The notes under the pieces were generated by a model that was not told where the DNA came from, searched no databases, and was given only the letters and a program-made list of their open reading frames with translations. Positions 1 to 6,332 of a stretch of 8,879 bases of DNA are shown piece after piece (the first letter of the stretch is position 1; each line of letters starts with the position of its first letter). The stretch lies in contig JAZOLE010000096.1 in the NCBI GenBank assembly GCA_045652835.1, positions 1 through 8,879 on the forward strand, written 5' to 3'. Made by a program: the position numbers and the translations under genes. This stretch comes from SVQP01 sp045652835 (GTDB taxonomy: Bacteria; Bacillota; Clostridia; Oscillospirales; CAG-272).

Positions 1-44
1 TTTGCCGTCTTCCAGCCGCTGATAGCTACCAAAAAATCTTTCAT
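1..44 (-). CDS. 5' end of an unidentified gene, cut by the left edge
   Basis: An ATG at 44-42 on the minus strand opens a frame that stays open to the window edge. Only about 14 codons are visible (MKDFLVAISGWKTA), too few to name a family. A GGAGG ribosome binding site lies at 59-55, ten bases before the ATG. A good sigma-A-type promoter lies further upstream at 147-119, so this is very probably a real gene start. The gene is divergent from the two-gene secreted-protein operon at 323-3699. Both sides carry the same promoter build and the same TCATACCAT element, which suggests common regulation. The function is unknown. Confidence 0.6.
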   Translation of the reverse strand, partial: MKDFLVAISGWKTA

Positions 45-106
45 CTGTATATATCCTCCGTTTCAAATCATCCTACGATGCGGGAATATCCCGGGCCTTT
101 CGACCG

Positions 107-120
107 TCATACCATGGTAT
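107..120. promoter_or_regulatory. Candidate operator: ATACCATGGTAT palindrome
   Basis: The 12 bases at 109-120 are a perfect palindrome (ATACCATGGTAT). It overlaps the last two bases of the leftward -10 and the predicted transcription start, a classic repressor position. With two more bases at its left, the element reads TCATACCAT (107-115). That nonamer occurs again at 267-275, beside the -10 of the divergent promoter. The repeat and the symmetry are seen directly; binding by a regulator is inferred. Confidence 0.45.
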
Positions 121-147
121 TATATCATACTTCATCATAAAATGCAA
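119..147 (-). promoter_or_regulatory. Sigma-A promoter of the leftward gene (extended -10)
   Basis: On the minus strand, TTGCAT (147-142) is followed by 17 bases and a perfect TATAAT (124-119). A TGA directly before the hexamer (127-125) gives an extended -10 (TGnTATAAT). The -35 is weak, matching three of six consensus bases, but the extended -10 compensates. The predicted start falls near 112, giving a leader of about 65 bases before the ATG at 44. That leader holds a small CGGGA-ATA-TCCCG stem (81-93). Confidence 0.7.
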
Positions 148-238
148 TAGGATTACGGAAAATTTTTATAAAAAATCGCATCTTTTCAAAAAAATTATAC
201 CGCCTTACACAAACTTTGGCGAACTTGCCCAATTCCAC

Positions 239-267
239 TTGCATTTTTTGCTTTTTTATGGTACAAT
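239..267 (+). promoter_or_regulatory. Sigma-A promoter of the secreted-protein operon (extended -10)
   Basis: TTGCAT (239-244), a 17-base spacer and TACAAT (262-267) form the promoter. TGG (259-261) before the hexamer gives an extended -10 (TGnTACAAT). The spacer is T-rich. The -35 hexamer, spacer length and extended -10 copy those of the divergent promoter at 147-119. The predicted start is near 274, leaving a leader of about 50 bases before the ATG at 323. Confidence 0.7.
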
Positions 268-275
268 CATACCAT
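258..275. promoter_or_regulatory. Candidate operator: ATGGTA-N6-TACCAT over the rightward -10
   Basis: ATGGTA (258-263) and TACCAT (270-275) form an inverted repeat with six bases between the arms, sitting over the -10 hexamer. The right arm is part of TCATACCAT (267-275), an exact copy of 107-115. A protein bound here would block RNA polymerase. The spacing between half-sites differs from the other copy (here six bases, there none), so one protein may not bind both in the same way. Confidence 0.4.
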
Positions 276-280
276 CACGT

Positions 281-300
281 GCAAGGTGATTTTGCCTTGC
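281..300 (+). other. Small hairpin in the leader of the secreted-protein operon
   Basis: GCAAGG (281-286) and CCTTGC (295-300) can pair around an eight-base loop. The stem lies just downstream of the predicted transcription start and before the ribosome binding site at 311-315. It is too short, and has no T tract, to be a terminator. It may stabilise the 5' end of the message or may be chance. Confidence 0.25.
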
Positions 301-322
301 CGCCTACGAAAGGAGATCAAAA

Positions 323-1318
323 ATGAAAAAAATCATTTCGTTTTTCCTCTCGGTGCTGCTGATTTTGTGTTTTTGCGTGCTCTCGCTTTCGGTTTACGCC
401 AATGAGAGCGACGCTGCCGAGCAGTACCCCTGCACCTTCGCTTATGACTTTACAACCGAGATCGCGGACGTCAAAGCCCACTATGGTCTTAACGAGCTGA
501 TGATGGTGGAAATCTCCCCTGCCGCGACCGACGGCTACGTGACCTTTACCGCCACGGGCGACGACCCTTATTTCAAGTTTGGCGATGCGCACGCCCCCAA
601 GGGCTTTGGCACAGACCTTGCCTTTGTTGTGATCAAATACCGCACCACCGCAAAGATCGGCAAGGGTGAATTTTTCACCAACCGCTCGGGCGGCGCACAT
701 TGGGGCGATGGCGGCACGCACGTGGAATGGCCCTACAAGACCGACGGTGAATGGCATGCCGTGGTTGTAGACTGCACCTCTGCATGGGGTAAGGCGGCAA
801 ACGAAACGCTTTATGCCTTTCGTCTTGATCCCTTGGCATCGGGTGCCAAGGTGGGCGACAGCATTGACATTGCCTTTATCCGCTTTTATGCAAGCGAGGA
901 TGACGCACGTGCCTTTGCCGCAGAGGTTGATCCCACGCTCAAGCCCAAGGTCACCACTTACAAGATCGATTTCGTAGTGGACGGCAAGGTGATCTACTCC
1001 ACCACCTACACCGATGACGGCGCCCCCTTTTTTGAACCGGGCGTACCGCAAATTCCCGGCAAGAGCGGTGCATGGGAGCCTTATTCGCTCAAAGATGGTG
1101 GCGACCTTGTAGTCAATGCCGTTTATACCGACATCTGGACCGAGCCTGCTACACCCGATATTGAGCCACCAACACAGCCTGAGCAGACCACGCAAGCAGA
1201 AACGCAGCCCACAGAGCAGCCCGAGCAGGGATGCGGCGCTGCTATCCTGTCGCTTTTGCCCTTGGCTATGCTGTGTGCCCTGCCCTGTATGATCAAAGCA
1301 AAGGAGGACGCTGTATGA
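323..1318 (+). CDS. Secreted, membrane-anchored surface protein with beta-sandwich and InlB-like repeat
   Basis: The ATG at 323 follows AGGAG (311-315) with seven bases between. Residues 1-26 are a signal peptide ending VYA. Residues about 36-200 look like a beta-sandwich of carbohydrate-binding type (FVVIKYRT at 101-108; DGEWHAVVVD at 141-150; GDSIDIAFIRFY at 178-189). Residues about 210-269 resemble one InlB B-type or Listeria-Bacteroides beta repeat (VVDGKVIYSTTY, then GKSGAWEPY). A Pro/Thr/Glu/Gln-rich spacer (about 271-302) leads to GCG (303-305), a hydrophobic segment (306-323) and a short tail with two lysines. This tail resembles C-terminal sorting or anchoring signals, but there is no LPXTG. 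The stop overlaps the start of the next gene (ATGA, 1315-1318), so the two proteins are probably made together. No catalytic residues are recognised; a role in binding glycan is inferred. The gene is certain; the function is not. Confidence 0.85.
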   Translation: MKKIISFFLSVLLILCFCVLSLSVYANESDAAEQYPCTFAYDFTTEIADVKAHYGLNELMMVEISPAATDGYVTFTATGDDPYFKFGDAHAPKGFGTDLAFVVIKYRTTAKIGKGEFFTNRSGGAHWGDGGTHVEWPYKTDGEWHAVVVDCTSAWGKAANETLYAFRLDPLASGAKVGDSIDIAFIRFYASEDDARAFAAEVDPTLKPKVTTYKIDFVVDGKVIYSTTYTDDGAPFFEPGVPQIPGKSGAWEPYSLKDGGDLVVNAVYTDIWTEPATPDIEPPTQPEQTTQAETQPTEQPEQGCGAAILSLLPLAMLCALPCMIKAKEDAV

Positions 1319-3699
1319 AACGCACACTGATCCCGATTTTATGCATACTCCTGCTTTTGTGCACGCTTTGCGCTGTGCTGATCTCCTGCCAAGGCAGCAC
1401 AAATCCCCCCGAGCAGACGATGCCTGAGGACACAACCGCGCCCGAAAAGGCGGAAAGCGATATTCCTAAGGCTGACAACTTTATCACCACAACCGATCTG
1501 CTGCTCCCCTTATACACCTACGAAAATAACAGCCCCGATAACAACGGCATTCTGCCTGCCACGCGCGACGTGTTTGCCGACACTTGGGTAGTTACCGACG
1601 GTGCGGACCGCTCCTCGCCCGACGCTGCCAAGACCGATGACCCTACTGCCAACTTGGTTGGTATGTTCTACTTTTTGTGGCGTGACCGCGACCAAAGCAC
1701 GCTTTCCGAGATTTCTCCCTCCGACCACTACGCAGCCTACTTGGAGGGCGGCGTGGATAAGCTTTACGAGGTCATGCAGGAGGGTGGCGAGGGACACCCC
1801 CACTATTGGGCACAGCCCTATTTCGGCTACTACTCCTCCAATGACGAATGGGTCTTGCGTAAGCACGCTTACATGCTTGCCGAGGCAGGCGTAGATTTCG
1901 TATACTTTGATATTACCAACAACAATATTCATCAAGTCAGCCACATGGCACTGCTTAAGGTTTGGGAAGAGGTCAAGCAAGAAGGCTATGCCGTTCCCAA
2001 GATCGTGTTCCTTTGCGGCGCATATGACAGCGAGTTTGCCGAGCTTTACAACACAGTCTATAAAGCAGGTCTTTACGAGGACCTCTGGCTTTACTGGGAT
2101 GGCAAGCCGCTGCTGCTTTTGACCGACGACGTGCACATGACCGAACAGCAGCGCGAGTTCTTTACCATTCGCTATTCCTGGGCGATCGGTGCTTCGGATT
2201 GGTACGCCAAGCGCAAGGGCATCAATTGCTGGGCTTGGAGCGGCAACGTGCAAAGCAAGGGCTATGGCGAAAGCAAGGGCGATTTTGAGCAAATGTACGC
2301 AACCTGCGGATTTTGGGCAACCAACATGTTCGGATTTCAAGCAGGTCGCAGCTGCGTGGGCACACGTAAGCCCGAATACCAGGGTGATTGGAATTTCGGA
2401 TACGCCATCATGGAGACCACCTCGGGTCTCGGACTTGCCTTTGACAAACAGTTTGAAAAGGTATTCCAGAACAATCCGCGCGTGCTCATGCTGACAGGCT
2501 GGAACGAATGGATCGCAGGCAGATGGTCGGGCGCGGGAGCAGGTGCCGCAGGCGTCGGACAGATCCTTGCCGGCGAATACCACGTTTCCGGTGACCCGAA
2601 TTCCCCTTACACCACTTACTTTGTTGACCAGTTCAACCCCGAATACTCCCGAGATCTGGAACCCATGAAGGGCGGCTTTGGCGACAATTACCTGTATCAA
2701 ACCGCCATCAACCTGCGCACCTATAAGGGCTCGCGACAGATTGAGAGCGCGTTTGGGCAATGGGCGATCGACATTGACGGCTCAATCGGTCAATGGTACG
2801 CGGTTGGTCCCGAATATCGCGACTACGAGGGTGACGTAACCCACCGCACCTCCCCCGGACACGTAGGCGGCAAGGAGCACGGCATGTACGTCAACTTCTC
2901 GGGCAGAAACGACATTGTCACCGCCAAGGTATCAAGCGACTCCGAAAACCTCTATTTCTACGTAGAATGTGCCGACGATATCACCGCTCCCGAGGGTGCG
3001 CGTTGGATGAATTTGTTTATCAACGCAGATTGCAACGATGCGACAGGCTGGTACGGCTATGACTTTATGCTGAACCGCGCACAAAAGGACGGCTACGTAT
3101 CTGTTGAACACTTTGTCGGCACCGACACTTGGGCTTTTGAGAGCGTTGGCAGCGCACGCTACACCCTTTCGGGCAAGGTGCTGCAGATCGAGGTGAAAAG
3201 AGACCTGCTCGGCGTAGGCGACACCTTTGATTTTAAGTGGGCAGACAATTCCGTTCCCACGGGCGACATTATGGAATTTTTGGATCAGGGTGATGCAGCC
3301 CCCGGCGGCAGATACAACTACCGCTATACCACCGTGCAGACCGAAGCTAAGATTCCCGACGTACTGACTACGGACATGGTGGTACTCAAATCCCGCTCCT
3401 ATAACGCTTTCGTAGGCGGAAAATCGGTGCGATTGGTCGAGGACAACACGCTTGGCGTGCTGCTGGCAAGCAACACAGACCTCTATCTCCCCGTCTCCTT
3501 CTTGGAGGGTACGCTCGGACTTTCCTGCGCGGGTGCGCAAACCTACAACCACTACGGCATGCAATACGTATACGCCAACGATATCATCGCATCAGCCGGC
3601 AAGCAGATCACGCAAACACAGGACGGCTTGGTAATCATTGCTGACCAAACGATCACAGACCTGGACACCTTGCGCATTCTGTACCGCTCATTGCACTAA
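1315..3699 (+). CDS. Putative secreted glycosidase lipoprotein (GH99/GH71-like, CBM9-like, CuAO-N-like)
   Basis: The 794-residue protein starts at the ATG overlapping the previous stop, with AAGGAGG at 1301-1307 and seven bases between. A longer frame from 1231 is rejected: it has no such site and lies inside the first gene. A lipoprotein signal ends at LISC (22-25), so Cys25 should be lipidated and the protein anchored outside the membrane. Residues about 110-475 resemble the (beta/alpha)8 domains of the GH99/GH71 group and related unclassified families: GMFYFLWRDRD at 116-126, HYWAQP at 163-168, VDFVYFDITNN at 193-203, GWNEW at 395-399 (Glu398 a candidate active-site residue). Residues about 485-650 look like a CBM9-type sugar-binding domain (DIDGSIGQW, then LYFYVECAD). 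Residues about 683-794 resemble the copper amine oxidase N-terminal (stalk-type) domain, common at clostridial cell surfaces. The likely role is cleavage of an alpha-linked glycan; the substrate is unknown. Confidence 0.85.
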   Translation: MKRTLIPILCILLLLCTLCAVLISCQGSTNPPEQTMPEDTTAPEKAESDIPKADNFITTTDLLLPLYTYENNSPDNNGILPATRDVFADTWVVTDGADRSSPDAAKTDDPTANLVGMFYFLWRDRDQSTLSEISPSDHYAAYLEGGVDKLYEVMQEGGEGHPHYWAQPYFGYYSSNDEWVLRKHAYMLAEAGVDFVYFDITNNNIHQVSHMALLKVWEEVKQEGYAVPKIVFLCGAYDSEFAELYNTVYKAGLYEDLWLYWDGKPLLLLTDDVHMTEQQREFFTIRYSWAIGASDWYAKRKGINCWAWSGNVQSKGYGESKGDFEQMYATCGFWATNMFGFQAGRSCVGTRKPEYQGDWNFGYAIMETTSGLGLAFDKQFEKVFQNNPRVLMLTGWNEWIAGRWSGAGAGAAGVGQILAGEYHVSGDPNSPYTTYFVDQFNPEYSRDLEPMKGGFGDNYLYQTAINLRTYKGSRQIESAFGQWAIDIDGSIGQWYAVGPEYRDYEGDVTHRTSPGHVGGKEHGMYVNFSGRNDIVTAKVSSDSENLYFYVECADDITAPEGARWMNLFINADCNDATGWYGYDFMLNRAQKDGYVSVEHFVGTDTWAFESVGSARYTLSGKVLQIEVKRDLLGVGDTFDFKWADNSVPTGDIMEFLDQGDAAPGGRYNYRYTTVQTEAKIPDVLTTDMVVLKSRSYNAFVGGKSVRLVEDNTLGVLLASNTDLYLPVSFLEGTLGLSCAGAQTYNHYGMQYVYANDIIASAGKQITQTQDGLVIIADQTITDLDTLRILYRSLH

Positions 3700-3735
3700 A
3701 ATTCTGCGTTTTTCTTGACAAACGCGGCAGAATTT
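3699..3735. repeat. Inverted repeat between operons, overlapping the next promoter
   Basis: AAATTCTGCGTTT (3699-3711) pairs with AAACGC (3720-3725) and AGAATTT (3729-3735). This gives a 13-bp stem with one three-base bulge (3726-3728) and an eight-base loop. It begins within the TAA stop of the glycosidase gene and covers the -35 and most of the spacer of the symporter promoter. It has no clean T tract, so it is a poor intrinsic terminator. It could end the upstream message weakly, or serve as an operator for the symporter. Confidence 0.5.
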
Positions 3736-3743
3736 GTTATAAT
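3715..3743 (+). promoter_or_regulatory. Consensus sigma-A promoter of the symporter gene
   Basis: TTGACA (3715-3720), exactly 17 bases, and TATAAT (3738-3743) match the sigma-A consensus at all twelve positions. Start of transcription is expected near 3750, leaving a short leader of about 26 bases with the ribosome binding site AAAGGGGA at 3763-3770. Such a promoter would be strong by default, so the inverted repeat laid over its -35 and spacer may hold it in check. Confidence 0.85.
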
Positions 3744-3775
3744 TGTCACATAATCACCCATGAAAGGGGAACGCT

Positions 3776-5296
3776 ATGTCTAAAAAATCTCTATTTTTAT
3801 TGATCGCAGCCGTTATGGCAATGATCATGCTGGCAACTGTGGGCAGTATTTCCATTTTTGCCGAGCAAGCACCCGAAACCGAGATGGTACAACAAGCGAC
3901 CGAGGAGACCACAGAGGAAATCTCCGAGGATATTGCCTCGATTGCATCGTTTGGCGACGAGATGGTCTGGTCCTTCTTGGTACAGATCTTTATTCTGATC
4001 GCAGCATTGCTTGTGGGCAACATTCTGCGCAGAAAGATCCCCTTTATCCGCAAGAGCCTGATCCCTACCTCGCTTCTTGGCGGCCTGCTCATTCTTTTGA
4101 TCAAGCTGCTTCCCTTTTACGATAACGTGGTCAACCAAGCCACGATGGAGATCATTACCTACCACGCGCTCGGCATCGGCTTTATCGCGCTTGGCTTAAA
4201 GCAAGCCAAGGATTCGCAGAAAACCAGCGCGGGCAAGGTCATTGAAACCGGACTTTTGACCGGTGCGACCTACGTCATTCAGGGACTTGTAGGTCTTGCT
4301 GTTACCGTTGCGCTGTTCTTTGCCATCGGATTCTTCCCCGGCGGCGGTATCATTCTCGCGCTTGGCTTTGGTCAGGGCACGGGACAGGCGCTCAACTACG
4401 GTAAAATGTACGAAACCGACTTTGGCTTTGTAGGCGGCACGACCTGGGGCTTGACCATCGCAACGGTAGGCTTCTTGGTTGCATCCATTGTCGGCGTTAC
4501 CTACATGAATATCCTGCGCAAAAAAGGCAAGCTCAAGCTGCGCGGCGGCGAGGGCGTCAAGGACACCTTGGAGGACTTTGTCAGCGAGGGCGAGATTCCC
4601 GTTACCGAATCGGTGGATAAGTTCACCATCAACTTCTGCATGGTATTTCTGGTTTACGCAATCGCATTCCTCATTATGCGTGCTGTAAACGTTAACCTCG
4701 TATGGGGATTCAACTTCCTTTTGGGCACGATTCTGGCAGCGCTGGTGCGTTGGATCATCAAGGGACTCAAGAAAGCCAAGCTGATGCACAGAGAACTGAC
4801 CAACAACTACCTGCTTGACCGAATCAGCGGCTTTATGTTCGATCTCATGATCATCGCGGGTGTGGCAGCCATTGACCTCTCTCAGCTTTCGGGCATGTGG
4901 TGGCAGCTGGCCATCGTGTGTGCACTGGGCGCAGTGGCAACCTTTATCTATCTGCGCTTGGCTTGCAATCATCTTTACCCCGAGTATCCCAACGAGGCGT
5001 TCTTCTCCATGTTCGGTATGCTGACGGGTACGGCAAGTAACGGTATGATCCTGCTTCGCGAGATCGACCCCAAGTTTGAGACTCCCGCAGCCAATAACCT
5101 TGTACTGCAAGGCATTCCCGCCATCGCATTTGGCGGTGCGCTGCTGCTGCTCTTCAATATCTGCGATAACATTCAGCATTGCCTGCTGGTGCTTGGCGTT
5201 CTGGCAGCGGCTTGGGTGGTATACACCGTCATCATTTTCCGCAGAGCCATTTTCAAAAAGGCTTACGCGAAAAAGGCGGCAAAAAAAGGCAAGTAA
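3776..5296 (+). CDS. gltS: Sodium/glutamate symporter family protein (ESS/GltS-like)
   Basis: This multi-pass membrane protein of 506 residues probably imports glutamate or a related acid with sodium. Family marks are the glycine-rich GFGQGTGQALNYG (197-209) and, in the second half, GMLTGTASNGMILLREIDP (414-432), both conserved parts of the ESS fold with its two inverted halves. A charged loop (about 244-280) separates the halves, and the tail after about residue 490 is strongly basic, so it should be cytoplasmic. Usual family members have about 400 residues. Here the core is preceded by a signal-peptide-like segment (1-29, ending IFAEQ) and an acidic stretch (30-58, rich in Glu and Thr). The ATG at 3776 has AAAGGGGA five bases upstream and a consensus promoter, so this start is firm. 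The gene stands alone between its promoter and a strong terminator. The family call is good; the exact substrate is not shown by sequence. Confidence 0.87.
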   Translation: MSKKSLFLLIAAVMAMIMLATVGSISIFAEQAPETEMVQQATEETTEEISEDIASIASFGDEMVWSFLVQIFILIAALLVGNILRRKIPFIRKSLIPTSLLGGLLILLIKLLPFYDNVVNQATMEIITYHALGIGFIALGLKQAKDSQKTSAGKVIETGLLTGATYVIQGLVGLAVTVALFFAIGFFPGGGIILALGFGQGTGQALNYGKMYETDFGFVGGTTWGLTIATVGFLVASIVGVTYMNILRKKGKLKLRGGEGVKDTLEDFVSEGEIPVTESVDKFTINFCMVFLVYAIAFLIMRAVNVNLVWGFNFLLGTILAALVRWIIKGLKKAKLMHRELTNNYLLDRISGFMFDLMIIAGVAAIDLSQLSGMWWQLAIVCALGAVATFIYLRLACNHLYPEYPNEAFFSMFGMLTGTASNGMILLREIDPKFETPAANNLVLQGIPAIAFGGALLLLFNICDNIQHCLLVLGVLAAAWVVYTVIIFRRAIFKKAYAKKAAKKGK

Positions 5297-5309
5297 ATAA
5301 AAAAGCAAA

Positions 5310-5345
5310 TAACGGCACACCGATTTCGGTGTGCCGTTACTTTTT
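5310..5345. terminator. Bidirectional intrinsic terminator between convergent operons
   Basis: A perfect 14-bp stem (5310-5323 with 5326-5339; core CGGCACACCGA) is followed on the plus strand by TTTTT at 5341-5345. On the minus strand it is followed by a T-rich run ending in six T's (complement of A's at 5299-5304). It lies 13 bases after the symporter stop and 12 bases after the stop of the leftward ATPase gene. It therefore ends both converging transcripts. Confidence 0.92.
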
Positions 5346-5351
5346 ATGCAT

Positions 5352-6326
5352 TTATTTGCTAAGCTTTTGTCTGCGAATGTCGGTTCCCTTAAAGGGCAGG
5401 ATTGCAAAATTGCCCAGCACGCGGCTGGTAATGCGATCCCAATAACGCTTGCGGAACTCATCGGTCTCCAAGTTTGTGCTCAAAATGACGGGCAGATGTC
5501 TGTTCAGGCGCGTATTGAGCAGCCCGTACAAGCAAGAGGTGGTGAACTGATTGGTCAGCTCGGTGCCAAGGTCGTCGATAATGAGCAGATCGCATTCGGT
5601 ATAGCGCGAGATCTCTGCGCCCGTGGGCGTTCCCGTGGTGTTACCGAATCGCTGCGATTCGTAATCCGCAAACATATCCACGCAACTGACGTACACCACG
5701 TCCCAACCGCCCTCAATGACCTCACGGGCAATCGCGGTGGAAAGGTGGGTCTTACCAAGCCCCGTACCGCCAAACATGGCAAGATTTTCGCTCTTGGCAG
5801 GATGGAAGGTGGCTGCATACTGCTTGGCGCGCTCCAGATTGCTCTGCATCAGCAAATGCGTCATGCGATCCGATGCATAGTAGTCCAGCGAGAAATTGGC
5901 AAAGCTTTGCGTTTGCATCAGCGTGCCGATGCCGCTGGAGGCATAGCCCGCCAAAATCAGCTTTTTACGCATGCAATCGCACATCTTGTAATCAACGTAG
6001 CCGGTATCCCCACAAGCCTCGCACTCATAATGGGGGGCTGTATAATTGGCAGGAAAGCCGTTTTGTATCAGCACCGCTTCTCTTTTGCGCTCCAAGGCAA
6101 GGCTGTTCGCCTCAATCTGCGCCATAGCCTCTTGATAGTTCTCGTTTTTCAGGGCTGCTTGCATGATGCGCAAGCCCATATCCGCAAGCTGTGCGTCAAT
6201 TTTGCGCACCTCGGGGAGAATGGCGTGGATCTCTTCCCTTCTCTTGGTTGCAGCCTCCTGCACCAAGAGATACTTGCGGCTGTATTCCTCGCGGATCCTG
6301 CGGAAATTTTCCTGATTGTATCCCAT
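5352..6326 (-). CDS. dnaC: DnaC/DnaI-type helicase-loader ATPase
   Basis: An AAA+ ATPase of 324 residues of the DnaC/DnaI type (the loader is called DnaI in Bacillus subtilis), expected to place the replicative helicase on DNA with its DnaD-like partner. The N-terminal half is helical and charged (about 5-85, possible coiled coil). It is followed by a four-cysteine zinc knuckle (C102, C105, C116, C118). The ATPase domain has Walker A GGTGLGKT (186-193), Walker B LLIIDD (247-252), a sensor-1 STN (283-285) and arginines at 298 and 302 in DRITSR, one a likely arginine finger. Length and order fit DnaI-type loaders. A DnaC-like protein carried by a mobile element would look similar, but the chromosomal operon with rex and a DnaD-domain gene argues against that. 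The ATG is six bases from the previous stop. A GAGGG across that stop region (10 bases upstream) or AAAGG (3 bases upstream) serves as ribosome binding site. Translation is probably coupled. Confidence 0.9.
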   Translation of the reverse strand: MGYNQENFRRIREEYSRKYLLVQEAATKRREEIHAILPEVRKIDAQLADMGLRIMQAALKNENYQEAMAQIEANSLALERKREAVLIQNGFPANYTAPHYECEACGDTGYVDYKMCDCMRKKLILAGYASSGIGTLMQTQSFANFSLDYYASDRMTHLLMQSNLERAKQYAATFHPAKSENLAMFGGTGLGKTHLSTAIAREVIEGGWDVVYVSCVDMFADYESQRFGNTTGTPTGAEISRYTECDLLIIDDLGTELTNQFTTSCLYGLLNTRLNRHLPVILSTNLETDEFRKRYWDRITSRVLGNFAILPFKGTDIRRQKLSK

Positions 6327-6332
6327 ACGCCT

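Noticed and set aside
45..118. Riboswitch in the leader of the leftward gene
   Set aside because: Only a 5-bp stem with a three-base loop (81-93) is visible, and the leader of about 65 bases shows no known riboswitch core.
1231..1314. Longer N-terminus for the glycosidase lipoprotein
   Set aside because: It would lie inside the preceding gene and spoil the lipoprotein signal peptide. The ATG at 1315 has AAGGAGG at ideal spacing.
1510..2760. Open frame of about 416 codons on the minus strand
   Set aside because: It is antisense to the glycosidase gene, has no family resemblance, promoter or ribosome site, and results from codon bias of the real gene.
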